Source: an uncultured Oscillospiraceae bacterium (GTDB lineage: Bacteria; Bacillota; Clostridia; Oscillospirales; Acutalibacteraceae). From it: a stretch of 13,100 nt of DNA. Of this stretch, positions 6,770 through 13,100 are shown piece by piece. The notes under the pieces were generated by a model. That model was not told where the DNA came from and ran no database searches. It saw only the letters and a program-made list of their open reading frames with translations. The stretch is taken from positions 1 through 13,100 of the forward strand of contig URYX01000029.1 in NCBI GenBank assembly GCA_900552225.1, written 5' to 3'. The position numbers and the translations under genes are program-made. Each line of letters opens with the position of its first letter. Position 1 is the first letter of the stretch.

Positions 6770-8557
6770 TTATTGACCCTTATCCGTTACAACGGACAGA
6801 TGCAGCTCCTCGAGCTGTGCCGCGTCCACGGAGGCCGGGCAGTCCGTCATCGGCTCGGACATATTCTGTACCTTCGGGAACGCGACCACGTCCCGCAGAG
6901 AACCGGCCCCGAGCATCTGCATACACAGGCGGTCAAGCCCGATGCCCATGCCGCCGTGCGGCGGAGCCCCGTAGCGGAAGGCATCCAGCAGATACCCGAA
7001 CTTCTCGTGCGCCTCCTCGTCGGACAGACCGAGCGCACGGAACATATGCGACTGCAGCTCCGGATCGGTAATGCGGATGGAGCCGCTGCACAGCTCCTCG
7101 CCGTTCAGCACCAGGTCATAGGCCTTGGCAAACACCTTTTCGGGTGCGGTGTCCAGATAGGGGATGCATTCGTCCAGCGGTGCCGTAAACGGGTGATGCA
7201 TGGCATCCCAGTGCTCGGTTTCCTCATTCCACTCAAAGAACGGGAATTGGGTGATCCACAGCAGGTTGTAGCCCTTACGCTCGATACCGAGCTTGGACGC
7301 CGCCTCCAGGCGCAGAGCGCCGAGGGTGGTCAGTACATGCTTGCGGACACTGTCCGCAATGAGCAGCACCGCATCTCCCTGCTTGGCCCCGAGGACGGTC
7401 AGCAGACTCTGCATCTCCTCCTCGGACAGGAATTTGCCGAAGGAGGAGGCCACGCCTTCCGGCGTCAGGCGCACCCAGGCGAGTCCCTTGGCCCCGATTC
7501 CGCGCACCATCTCGGTCAGCTTGTCCATCTCCTTGCGGGAGAGCACGGAGGCCCCTCCCTCGGCCACGATGGCTCCGACCATACCTCCGGCCTCCACGGC
7601 CCCGGAAAACACGCCGAAGCCGCAGCCACGCACGGTCTCGCTGACATCCTGCAGCTCCATGCCGAAGCGGGTATCCGGCTTATCCGAGCCGTAGCGGTTC
7701 ATCGCCTCCGTATAGGTCAGACGCGGCAGCGGCAGCGTAATCTCCGCGCCGAGCACCTCGGAGAACAGCCGCTTCATCAGTCCCTCGCCCATGGCGAGCA
7801 CGTCCTCTACGTCCACAAACGACATTTCCACGTCGATCTGGGTAAACTCCGGCTGACGGGAGGCACGCTGGTCCTCGTCGCGAAAGCAGCGGGCCAGCTG
7901 GACATAGCGGTCCAGTCCCGCCACCATGCAGAGCTGCTTATAGAGCTGCGGCGACTGCGGCAGGGCGTAGAACTCGCCGGGATGCACACGGGAGGGCACC
8001 AGGAAGTCGCGCGCCCCCTCGGGGGTGGAGCGAATGAGCATCGGCGTTTCGATCTCCAAAAAGCCGTTTTCGTCAAAATAGTCACGTGCGGTCTTGGCAA
8101 TCTTGTGGCGCAGCATGAGGTTGCGCTGCAGATCCGGGCGGCGCAGGTCGAGATAGCGGTACTTCAGCCGCAGCAGCTCGGAGGTCTGGCTGTTTTCCAC
8201 GATATCGAACGGCGGGGTCTCCGCCTTGTTGAGAATGCGCAGCTCGGTCACGGCGATTTCGATGTCGCCGGTCGGAAGCTCGGGATTTTTGGAGGAGCGC
8301 TCCCGCACCACGCCCTTGGCCGCCAGCACATATTCACTGCGCACGGAAAACGCCTTTTCAAACACCTCACGCGGCGTATCGCTGTCAAAAGCCAGCTGCG
8401 CAATGCCGCTGCGGTCGCGCAGATCCACGAAAATCAGCTGTCCGAGGTCACGCTGCCGCTGCACCCAGCCGCACAGAACGACCTCCTCCCCGATATGAGA
8501 GGCCCGCAGCGTCCCCGCGTAGTGCGTCCGCCGCAGCCCCTGTAAGGTTTCTGCCAT
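6770..8557 (-). CDS. aspS: Aspartyl-tRNA synthetase
   Basis: A 595-residue class II synthetase of the bacterial type, which attaches aspartate to tRNA(Asp) using ATP. The N-terminal OB-fold anticodon-binding domain is seen at about 1-105 (CGWVQRQRDLG, then LIFVDLRDR). The catalytic domain has motif 2 FRDEDQRASRQPEF (about 225-238) and motif 3 GIGLDRL (about 538-544), with the GAD insertion between them, as expected from the length. The segment ELCSGSIRI replaces the more common GGGSIRI form. Whether it is strictly tRNA(Asp)-specific or also charges tRNA(Asn) cannot be decided here. The ATG at 8557 is preceded by AAGGA at 9 bases. It follows hisS after 34 bases with no terminator, so the two are probably co-transcribed. 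Confidence 0.97.
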   Translation of the reverse strand: MAETLQGLRRTHYAGTLRASHIGEEVVLCGWVQRQRDLGQLIFVDLRDRSGIAQLAFDSDTPREVFEKAFSVRSEYVLAAKGVVRERSSKNPELPTGDIEIAVTELRILNKAETPPFDIVENSQTSELLRLKYRYLDLRRPDLQRNLMLRHKIAKTARDYFDENGFLEIETPMLIRSTPEGARDFLVPSRVHPGEFYALPQSPQLYKQLCMVAGLDRYVQLARCFRDEDQRASRQPEFTQIDVEMSFVDVEDVLAMGEGLMKRLFSEVLGAEITLPLPRLTYTEAMNRYGSDKPDTRFGMELQDVSETVRGCGFGVFSGAVEAGGMVGAIVAEGGASVLSRKEMDKLTEMVRGIGAKGLAWVRLTPEGVASSFGKFLSEEEMQSLLTVLGAKQGDAVLLIADSVRKHVLTTLGALRLEAASKLGIERKGYNLLWITQFPFFEWNEETEHWDAMHHPFTAPLDECIPYLDTAPEKVFAKAYDLVLNGEELCSGSIRITDPELQSHMFRALGLSDEEAHEKFGYLLDAFRYGAPPHGGMGIGLDRLCMQMLGAGSLRDVVAFPKVQNMSEPMTDCPASVDAAQLEELHLSVVTDKGQ

Positions 8558-8591
8558 GATGTATCATCCTTCCTGCGCCCGCGGCGCATCA

Positions 8592-9911
8592 TTACTCCGC
8601 GCAATTGCCGAACAGCTCCGCCATCCCGGCCAGCTGCCGGTCCAGCGAGCGGTTATAGAGCGTGGTATACAGACTGTCGTCCAGGGCGACCTCCGCGCTT
8701 TCGCCGGTCGCCATATCCTTGAGCTTGGCCCTGCCGCAGGCCAGCTCGTCGTCACCGACCACAATGACCTGCCGCGCACCGAGCTTATCGGCATACTTCA
8801 TCTGCGCCTTGAGGCCGCGTCCGACCGTATCGCATTCCACGGAGACGCCTCCCTCCCGCAGCCGGGAGGCCATAGCGAAGCAGGCCCGCGCAGCCCGCTC
8901 ACCCATCGAGGCAAGATACAGCTCACAGACGGGCGGCGCCGGAATTTCCGCACCGCAGGCCTCCATCACCATCAGCAGACGCTCAAGCCCCATCGCGAAG
9001 CCGAGCGACGGCAGATGCGGTCCGCCGAGCTCCTCAATCAGTCCGTCATAGCGTCCGCCGCCGCAGACAACCGCCTGCGCACCGAGCGCATCCGACACAA
9101 ACTCAAACACCGTGCGCGTGTAATAATCGAGACCGCGCACAATCTGCGGATCGACGGTATAGTCGATTCCGGCCTCCTTCAGGCAGGCCTGGACCTCCTC
9201 AAAATGAGTCCGGCAGTCATCGCACAGATAGTCGAGAATCACCGGCGCCCCCGCGGCCACGGCGGAGCAGACCGGGGACTTGCAGTCCAGAATCCGCATG
9301 GGGTTGCGGTCGAGACGGCCGCGGCAGGTCTCGCACAGCTCCTCCCTGTGCGCCGAGAAATACTCCTTCAGCGCCTCCAGATAGCGGGCACGGCAGGTCG
9401 GGCAGCCGATGGAGTTGATGCGCAGCGTCACCCCCGTCACGCCGAAGGTCTTGAGCAGCAGAGCCGCCAGCGAAATCACCTCGGCGTCCGCCGTCGGCGC
9501 GGCCGCACCGAAGCATTCGACGCCGAACTGGTGAAACTCCCGCAGACGGCCCGCCTGCGGCTTCTCATAGCGGTAGCAGGAGATAATATACGACGCCTTG
9601 ACCGGCAGAGCCCCGGCATACAGCCCGCTTTCCAGCAGTGCGCGGGCGGCCCCGGCCGTCCCCTCCGGCCGCAGCGTAACCGAGCGCTCGCCCTTGTCGA
9701 GGAAGGTGTACATCTCCTTCTGCACCACATCGGTGGTCTCTCCGACCGACCGATGGAACAGCTCGGTATGCTCAAAGCAGGGGGTCCGCATCTCGCGGTA
9801 GCCGAAATCGCGCGCCACCGAGAGCGCCGTCTGCTCAATATATTGCCACTTATAGCTGTCCTGCGGCAACACATCCTGCGTGCCGCGAGGGGCCTTGGTG
9901 ATCAGCTCCAT
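8592..9911 (-). CDS. hisS: Histidyl-tRNA synthetase
   Basis: A 439-residue class II synthetase that charges tRNA(His). Motifs are in order: TLRPEGTA (79-86), motif 2 YRYEKPQAGRLREFHQ (113-128), the histidine-binding RGLDYYT (259-265), GGGRYDGL (284-291) and motif 3 GFAMGLERL (304-312). The C-terminal anticodon-binding domain follows, from about 330 to the end. Between motif 2 and the histidine loop sits an insertion with eight cysteines: GCPTC (170, 173), CETC (193, 196), CKSPVC (210, 215) and CDDC (230, 233). This probably binds metal and from memory is common in clostridial HisRS. The ATG at 9911 has AAGGAG 8 bases before it. No T-box fits in the 106-base gap upstream, and I see no clear promoter there. 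Confidence 0.97.
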   Translation of the reverse strand: MELITKAPRGTQDVLPQDSYKWQYIEQTALSVARDFGYREMRTPCFEHTELFHRSVGETTDVVQKEMYTFLDKGERSVTLRPEGTAGAARALLESGLYAGALPVKASYIISCYRYEKPQAGRLREFHQFGVECFGAAAPTADAEVISLAALLLKTFGVTGVTLRINSIGCPTCRARYLEALKEYFSAHREELCETCRGRLDRNPMRILDCKSPVCSAVAAGAPVILDYLCDDCRTHFEEVQACLKEAGIDYTVDPQIVRGLDYYTRTVFEFVSDALGAQAVVCGGGRYDGLIEELGGPHLPSLGFAMGLERLLMVMEACGAEIPAPPVCELYLASMGERAARACFAMASRLREGGVSVECDTVGRGLKAQMKYADKLGARQVIVVGDDELACGRAKLKDMATGESAEVALDDSLYTTLYNRSLDRQLAGMAELFGNCAE

Positions 9912-9967
9912 GGAACATTCTCCTTTTTCTGAAAGTGGGCACCGATCCGCTCCCGCGCCGCTGCCGC

Positions 9968-9995
9968 AAAACGAAGGGCAGCCCGACGGCTGCCC
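9968..9995 (-). terminator. Stem-loop after mgsA (probable intrinsic terminator)
   Basis: GGGCAGCC and GGCTGCCC (arms at 9988-9995 and 9976-9983) pair over 8 bp with a 4-base loop. On the minus strand TTCGTTTT follows. It lies 22 bases after the mgsA stop, in the mgsA-hisS gap. The T-run is broken by CG, so efficiency is uncertain. Confidence 0.6.
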
Positions 9996-10017
9996 CCGAA
10001 GCTTCCTTTCGACTCCA

Positions 10018-10425
10018 TCAGAGGCGGTGCGGATTGACGATGTTGCGCCAATCCAGGTCGCCGCGCTCCAGACCGCGAATCAGCACCTCCGCGGTCGCAA
10101 TATTCGTTGCAATCGGGATGTTGCGCGTATCACACAGGCGGAACATATCCATTTCGTTGGGCTCACCCGACTTGTTGTGCATCGGGTCGCGGAAAAACAG
10201 CAGCAGATCAATCTCGTCGCAGGCAATGCGCGCGGCAATCTGCTGATCGCCGCCCTGCGATCCGCTCATGTAGCGCGTAATCTGCAGTCCGGTGGCCTCC
10301 GCCACCAGCTTGCCGGTGGTACCGGTGGCGCACAGCTGGTGATGACTCAAAATGCCGCAGTAGGCAATGCAGAACTGGACCATCAGTTCCTTTTTGGCGT
10401 CGTGTGCGATCAAAGCAATATTCAT
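10018..10425 (-). CDS. mgsA: Methylglyoxal synthase family protein
   Basis: A 135-residue protein with the methylglyoxal synthase fold; the known reaction turns dihydroxyacetone phosphate into methylglyoxal and phosphate, a bypass of lower glycolysis. The start IALIAHD (His8, Asp9), the phosphate loop ATGTTGK (33-39), GGDQQ (Asp60) and FFRDP (Asp80) match conserved residues His19, Asp20, Asp71 and Asp91 of the E. coli enzyme with a constant offset of 11. At the same offset, E. coli His98 is Gly87 and Asp101 is Asn90, so two active-site positions differ and activity cannot be assumed. The protein ends soon after ATNIATAE and GLERGDLDW and is shorter than E. coli MgsA (152). The ribosome binding site is AGGAGG 10 bases before the ATG at 10425. 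It follows minD after 42 bases and is probably co-transcribed with it. Confidence 0.9.
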   Translation of the reverse strand: MNIALIAHDAKKELMVQFCIAYCGILSHHQLCATGTTGKLVAEATGLQITRYMSGSQGGDQQIAARIACDEIDLLLFFRDPMHNKSGEPNEMDMFRLCDTRNIPIATNIATAEVLIRGLERGDLDWRNIVNPHRL

Positions 10426-10467
10426 TCTATTCTCTCCTCCTACCAGGGTTTTCTTCTTTAAGCGGGT

Positions 10468-11205
10468 TTATCCCATAAAGCGGCAGAGCGGCATCTCCTC
10501 GCCGCAAAGGCGCAGAGCAATCCGGTGCAGCGCCTCGTGCGCCGTGCAGTCCGTGGGCAGCGGCTGGCCGTTGGCGCTGGCCAGTGCCACCTGTTCGTCC
10601 TCCGGCAGGATTCCGATCAGCTGAAGCCCCGCCATATCGATAATATCGTCCACATCCGGCGTCTTGCCGCGCAGAATGGGAGCCACCCGCAGGCGATTGA
10701 TGAGCAGCCGCGCAGGCAGCTGCCGCCGGGCCAGCAGCGTGCTGACGATTCCGGCATCGCGGGCGCAGACCAGGTCGGGGGTGGTCACCACCAGGGCCCG
10801 ATCCGCCGCTGCCACCGCCGTCTCAAAGCCATCCCCGAGACCGGCCGGGCAATCCACAATGACCTCGTCGTAATACCGCGTAAAGCCGCGGCACAGACGC
10901 CGCAGGTCCGAGGGAGCGCACAGATCGGAAAGCGAGACCGGCGCCGGGATGACCGACACCCGCTCGCAGATCGGGGAGGGGTAAATCGCGCGAATGGGCT
11001 CGCAGCGGCCGGCAAAGACATCCGACAGGTCATAGACCGCCTCGCTGCCGATGCCGAGAATCAGATCCAGACTGCGCAGCCCGGCGTCCCCGTCCAGCAG
11101 CAGAACGTTGCGCCCCAGCTGCGCCAACGCACAGCCGAGACCGGCCGAAACCGTCGATTTCCCGACGCCTCCCTTGCCGGAGGTGACCACTGTGATTGTC
11201 CCCAT
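10468..11205 (-). CDS. minD: Septum site-determining ATPase MinD, lacking a visible membrane-targeting tail
   Basis: A 245-residue ParA/MinD-type ATPase. MinD normally binds the membrane when ATP-bound and, with MinC, blocks division away from midcell. The deviant Walker A motif KGGVGKST is at 11-18; the switch regions are LLLDGDAGLRSLDLILG (35-51) and VDCPAGLGDGF (117-127). ERVSVIPA and LINRLR also fit the family. The protein ends GEEMPLCRFMG. E. coli (270) and B. subtilis (268) MinD continue past this point into an amphipathic membrane-binding helix, which is missing here. Neither minC nor minE adjoins it. The ATG at 11205 has GGGAG 9 bases upstream and a promoter close by. An alternative is a MinD-like ATPase with another job. 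Confidence 0.88.
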   Translation of the reverse strand: MGTITVVTSGKGGVGKSTVSAGLGCALAQLGRNVLLLDGDAGLRSLDLILGIGSEAVYDLSDVFAGRCEPIRAIYPSPICERVSVIPAPVSLSDLCAPSDLRRLCRGFTRYYDEVIVDCPAGLGDGFETAVAAADRALVVTTPDLVCARDAGIVSTLLARRQLPARLLINRLRVAPILRGKTPDVDDIIDMAGLQLIGILPEDEQVALASANGQPLPTDCTAHEALHRIALRLCGEEMPLCRFMG

Positions 11206-11232
11206 GCCGGTTCACTCCCACTATATGAATTC

Positions 11233-11261
11233 AGTATATCACGTTCTCTCGAAAAAGTAAA
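11233..11261 (-). promoter_or_regulatory. Probable sigma-A promoter of minD
   Basis: On the minus strand TTTACT (11256-11261) and TATACT (11233-11238) are separated by 17 bases, a good match to the TTGACA/TATAAT consensus. The spot is unusually AT-rich for this window. It would give a 5' leader of roughly 20 bases before the minD ATG, suggesting that minD-mgsA can be transcribed apart from the penicillin-binding protein gene. Confidence 0.65.
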
Positions 11262-11290
11262 CAGAAAAAGCAGTGTTTTCCTCCGAAAAC
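11262..11290 (-). terminator. Weak terminator-like stem-loop after the PBP2 gene
   Basis: GTTTTC and GAAAAC (11285-11290 and 11275-11280) pair over 6 bp with a 4-base loop. On the minus strand ACTGCTTTTTCTG follows, running into the minD promoter. The stem is AT-rich and the T-run is offset by 4 bases, so termination may be partial. Confidence 0.3.
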
Positions 11291-11312
11291 TTTCGCGGAC
11301 CGCCGATCGGGT

Positions 11313-13100
11313 TCAGTGGAGAAGCTCTCCCTCCGGAGTCGCCTCCACGCCGGACTGCTGTCCGTTAAAATAGGCGTCCATAATCAGGCGGGCCGCCCGT
11401 CCGGAGGCCGTGGCCGTCCCGTTTTCCATCAGCACGGCGACGGCAATCTGCGGGTTGTCGGCCGGCGCATAGGCGATAAAGGCCCCGTGATCCGAGCCGC
11501 CGTTGCCGGCCTCGGCGGTACCGGTCTTTGCGGCAAAAGTGTAGTCGGCACCGACAAAGAAGCGGGTGGCGGTACCGTTGGAGGCGGTAAGCAGCATTCC
11601 CTGCTTGACCGTATCCCACACGTCATCACGCACGTTCATCTGCTCCTCAACCACCGGCTCCACGACGGTCTCGGTACCGTCGTAGGCGATGGTGCTGTGA
11701 ATCAGATGCGTTTTATAGCGGGTGCCGCGGTTCGCAATGGTGCTGACGTAGGTCGCCAGCTGAATGGGCGTAATCATGTTGTCCGACTGCCCGATGGCGG
11801 CCTGCACGCTATCCGCGGGATACCATACGTCGCCCACGGCCGCGCGCGCCTCGGCCCCGGCCAGCAGTCCCGCGCTCTCTCCCACCTCGATCCCGGTTCT
11901 GACCCCGAGCCCGAGCTGGCGGCAATACGCGTTCATGCGATCGATGCCGAGCAGCCGTCCCATCTCACAGAAAAAGCTGTTGCAGGATTTTCCGAGGGCA
12001 TACACCACATTGGCATTTCCATGGTTGGACATACAGTGAATGCGCAGACCCTCATTGCGGAAATAGTCGTACCAGCTGCCGCAATAGAAGGTGTAGTCCT
12101 TGGTGATTTCGTTTTCGTTGAGCGCGGCAATCGCCATGGCCGGCTTGAAGGTGGAGCCGGGGGCAAAGCCGCCGTACAGGGCGCGGTTGAACAGGGGGTT
12201 GTAGGGCGCGTTCAGCAGCTCCTCATATTGCTCATAATAGGCGGAAATGTCAAAGGTCGGCCAGGAGGCACAGGCCAGCACCGCGTTGCTGCGCACATCC
12301 AGCACAACCGCCGCTCCCGATTGGATATCCTTTCCGTCGCCGTAGGGATCCCCCTCGGCGCGCATCCGCAGTCCGACGGAATTCAGCGCCTCCTCCACGG
12401 CCTTCTGGAGTGACAGATCCAGCGTGGAGATGACGGTACTGCCGGGCACGGGAGCACGGGTGACCTCCTCGGACAGCACCTGCCCGCTCACATCCTTATA
12501 CAGCGTCCGTATCCCGGCGGTACCGCGCAGCGCCGATTCCATCGCCTGCTCGATGCCGCTTTTGCCGATGGTGTCGTTGTAGGAGTAGCCGAGCTCTTTA
12601 TACAGATCGTATTCATCCGCATCCAATAAACCCACCGTACCTATCAGGTGGGCAGCCAGGGTTCCGGTTTTATATTCCCGCACGGGATTCAGCTGCACCT
12701 CCACGCCGGAGAGACGGCGGGAGCTCTCCCCGATCTGATAGGAGGTCTCCTTGGAGACGGAGGTGGCAAAGGTATACGGCATATCGGCGGAGAATTCCCG
12801 CAGATACATTTCATACTGCACTCCGGCCAGCAGGCGCTGACGCTCTGGGGTATACTCACCGAGCCCGTATCGCTCAACCAGGGCCGCCATGCAGTTTTCC
12901 GCCGTGGCATAATCGGCCAGCCGCAGATACTCCTTCAGGCGGCTGACGGCACCGTCCCGTCCCTCCGCAAAGGTATAGGGCTGCGTCTGTGAGATGGGCA
13001 GGGTATCGTTCCAGCTCTCTTCCGCGGCAGTCAGCAGCTTCTGCAGCACGGTGATAATGCGGTTTTGCTCGGCGCGCGCCTCCTCCGAGCTGCCGTGCGG
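11313..13100 (-). CDS. mrdA: Penicillin-binding protein 2 (class B transpeptidase), 5' end outside the window
   Basis: The frame is open to the window edge, so the N-terminus (membrane anchor and start of the dimerisation domain) is missing; 595 residues are visible. PBP2 cross-links peptidoglycan stems during cell elongation, working with the RodA glycosyltransferase. All three transpeptidase motifs are present: STFK with the acylated serine (about residue 316 of the visible part), SCN (about 372) and KTG (about 525). Before them lies the non-catalytic domain, with HLIGTVG and KSGIEQAMES segments typical of class B proteins. Two cysteines and two histidines between STFK and SCN could form a disulphide or metal site, as a zinc site has been described near the E. 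coli PBP2 active site. The naming as PBP2 rests largely on minD downstream; a division-type PBP is less likely. Stop at 11313-11315. Confidence 0.88.
   Translation of the reverse strand, partial: PHGSSEEARAEQNRIITVLQKLLTAAEESWNDTLPISQTQPYTFAEGRDGAVSRLKEYLRLADYATAENCMAALVERYGLGEYTPERQRLLAGVQYEMYLREFSADMPYTFATSVSKETSYQIGESSRRLSGVEVQLNPVREYKTGTLAAHLIGTVGLLDADEYDLYKELGYSYNDTIGKSGIEQAMESALRGTAGIRTLYKDVSGQVLSEEVTRAPVPGSTVISTLDLSLQKAVEEALNSVGLRMRAEGDPYGDGKDIQSGAAVVLDVRSNAVLACASWPTFDISAYYEQYEELLNAPYNPLFNRALYGGFAPGSTFKPAMAIAALNENEITKDYTFYCGSWYDYFRNEGLRIHCMSNHGNANVVYALGKSCNSFFCEMGRLLGIDRMNAYCRQLGLGVRTGIEVGESAGLLAGAEARAAVGDVWYPADSVQAAIGQSDNMITPIQLATYVSTIANRGTRYKTHLIHSTIAYDGTETVVEPVVEEQMNVRDDVWDTVKQGMLLTASNGTATRFFVGADYTFAAKTGTAEAGNGGSDHGAFIAYAPADNPQIAVAVLMENGTATASGRAARLIMDAYFNGQQSGVEATPEGELLH

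Noticed and set aside
6761..8545. A plus-strand open frame of 594 codons opposite aspS
   Set aside because: It mirrors aspS almost end to end; aspS has every synthetase motif and a ribosome binding site. The same holds for the long frames opposite mnmG, hisS, minD, the aminopeptidase and PBP2.
9912..10017. A T-box or other leader for hisS
   Set aside because: The gap is only 106 bases, much of it taken up by the mgsA terminator; no T-box sequence or antiterminator was seen.

Overview
The window is an ordinary-looking, GC-rich chromosomal segment, most likely from a clostridial Firmicute. By eye I would place it near the Oscillospirales, but that is inference. The grounds are the gene order (mnmG-rsmG-noc, hisS-aspS, PBP2-minD-mgsA), strong AGGAGG-type ribosome binding sites, a cysteine-rich HisRS insertion and clostridial protein styles. 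Eleven of the twelve genes lie on the minus strand, so the region is best read from 13100 down to 1. No mobile element, CRISPR array, tRNA or rRNA is visible, and there is no gene-free stretch of 300 bases.

Right block (13100 to 9968), cell shape and division plus one metabolic gene: the 3' part of a class B penicillin-binding protein 2 gene runs in from beyond the window. It is followed by minD, which has its own credible promoter, and by mgsA, which ends at a stem-loop. The usual partners minC, minE and rodA are absent from between these genes. MinD stops right after its core and has no visible membrane-targeting helix. MgsA lacks two residues known to be important in the E. coli enzyme.

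Middle block (9911 to 5475), aminoacylation and peptide breakdown: hisS and aspS form a compact pair. A perfect 13-bp stem-loop follows aspS, and then comes an M29-family aminopeptidase whose start is best set at a GTG after that hairpin.

The only plus-strand gene (4613-5473) is a membrane-anchored or secreted polysaccharide deacetylase of the NodB/CE4 fold. It ends tail-to-tail with the aminopeptidase, one base apart. Its 176-base upstream region, shared with divergent mnmG, holds four small inverted repeats, one shaped like an intrinsic terminator and one directly before the ribosome binding site.

Left block (4436 to 130), tRNA/rRNA modification and nucleoid occlusion: mnmG, a small DUF1294 membrane protein gene and rsmG are joined by two ATGA stop/start overlaps. 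They are followed by noc (ParB family) and a GNAT acetyltransferase gene broken by an in-frame TGA at codon 18. The Soj/Spo0J pair that often follows noc is not here, nor is mnmE before mnmG. Bases 1-129 hold no feature I can support.

I do not see a new multi-gene system. The points most worth checking are the apparent loss of membrane anchors in both division-site regulators (MinD and Noc), the altered active site of MgsA, the DUF1294 gene inside the mnmG-rsmG coupling, and the broken acetyltransferase.
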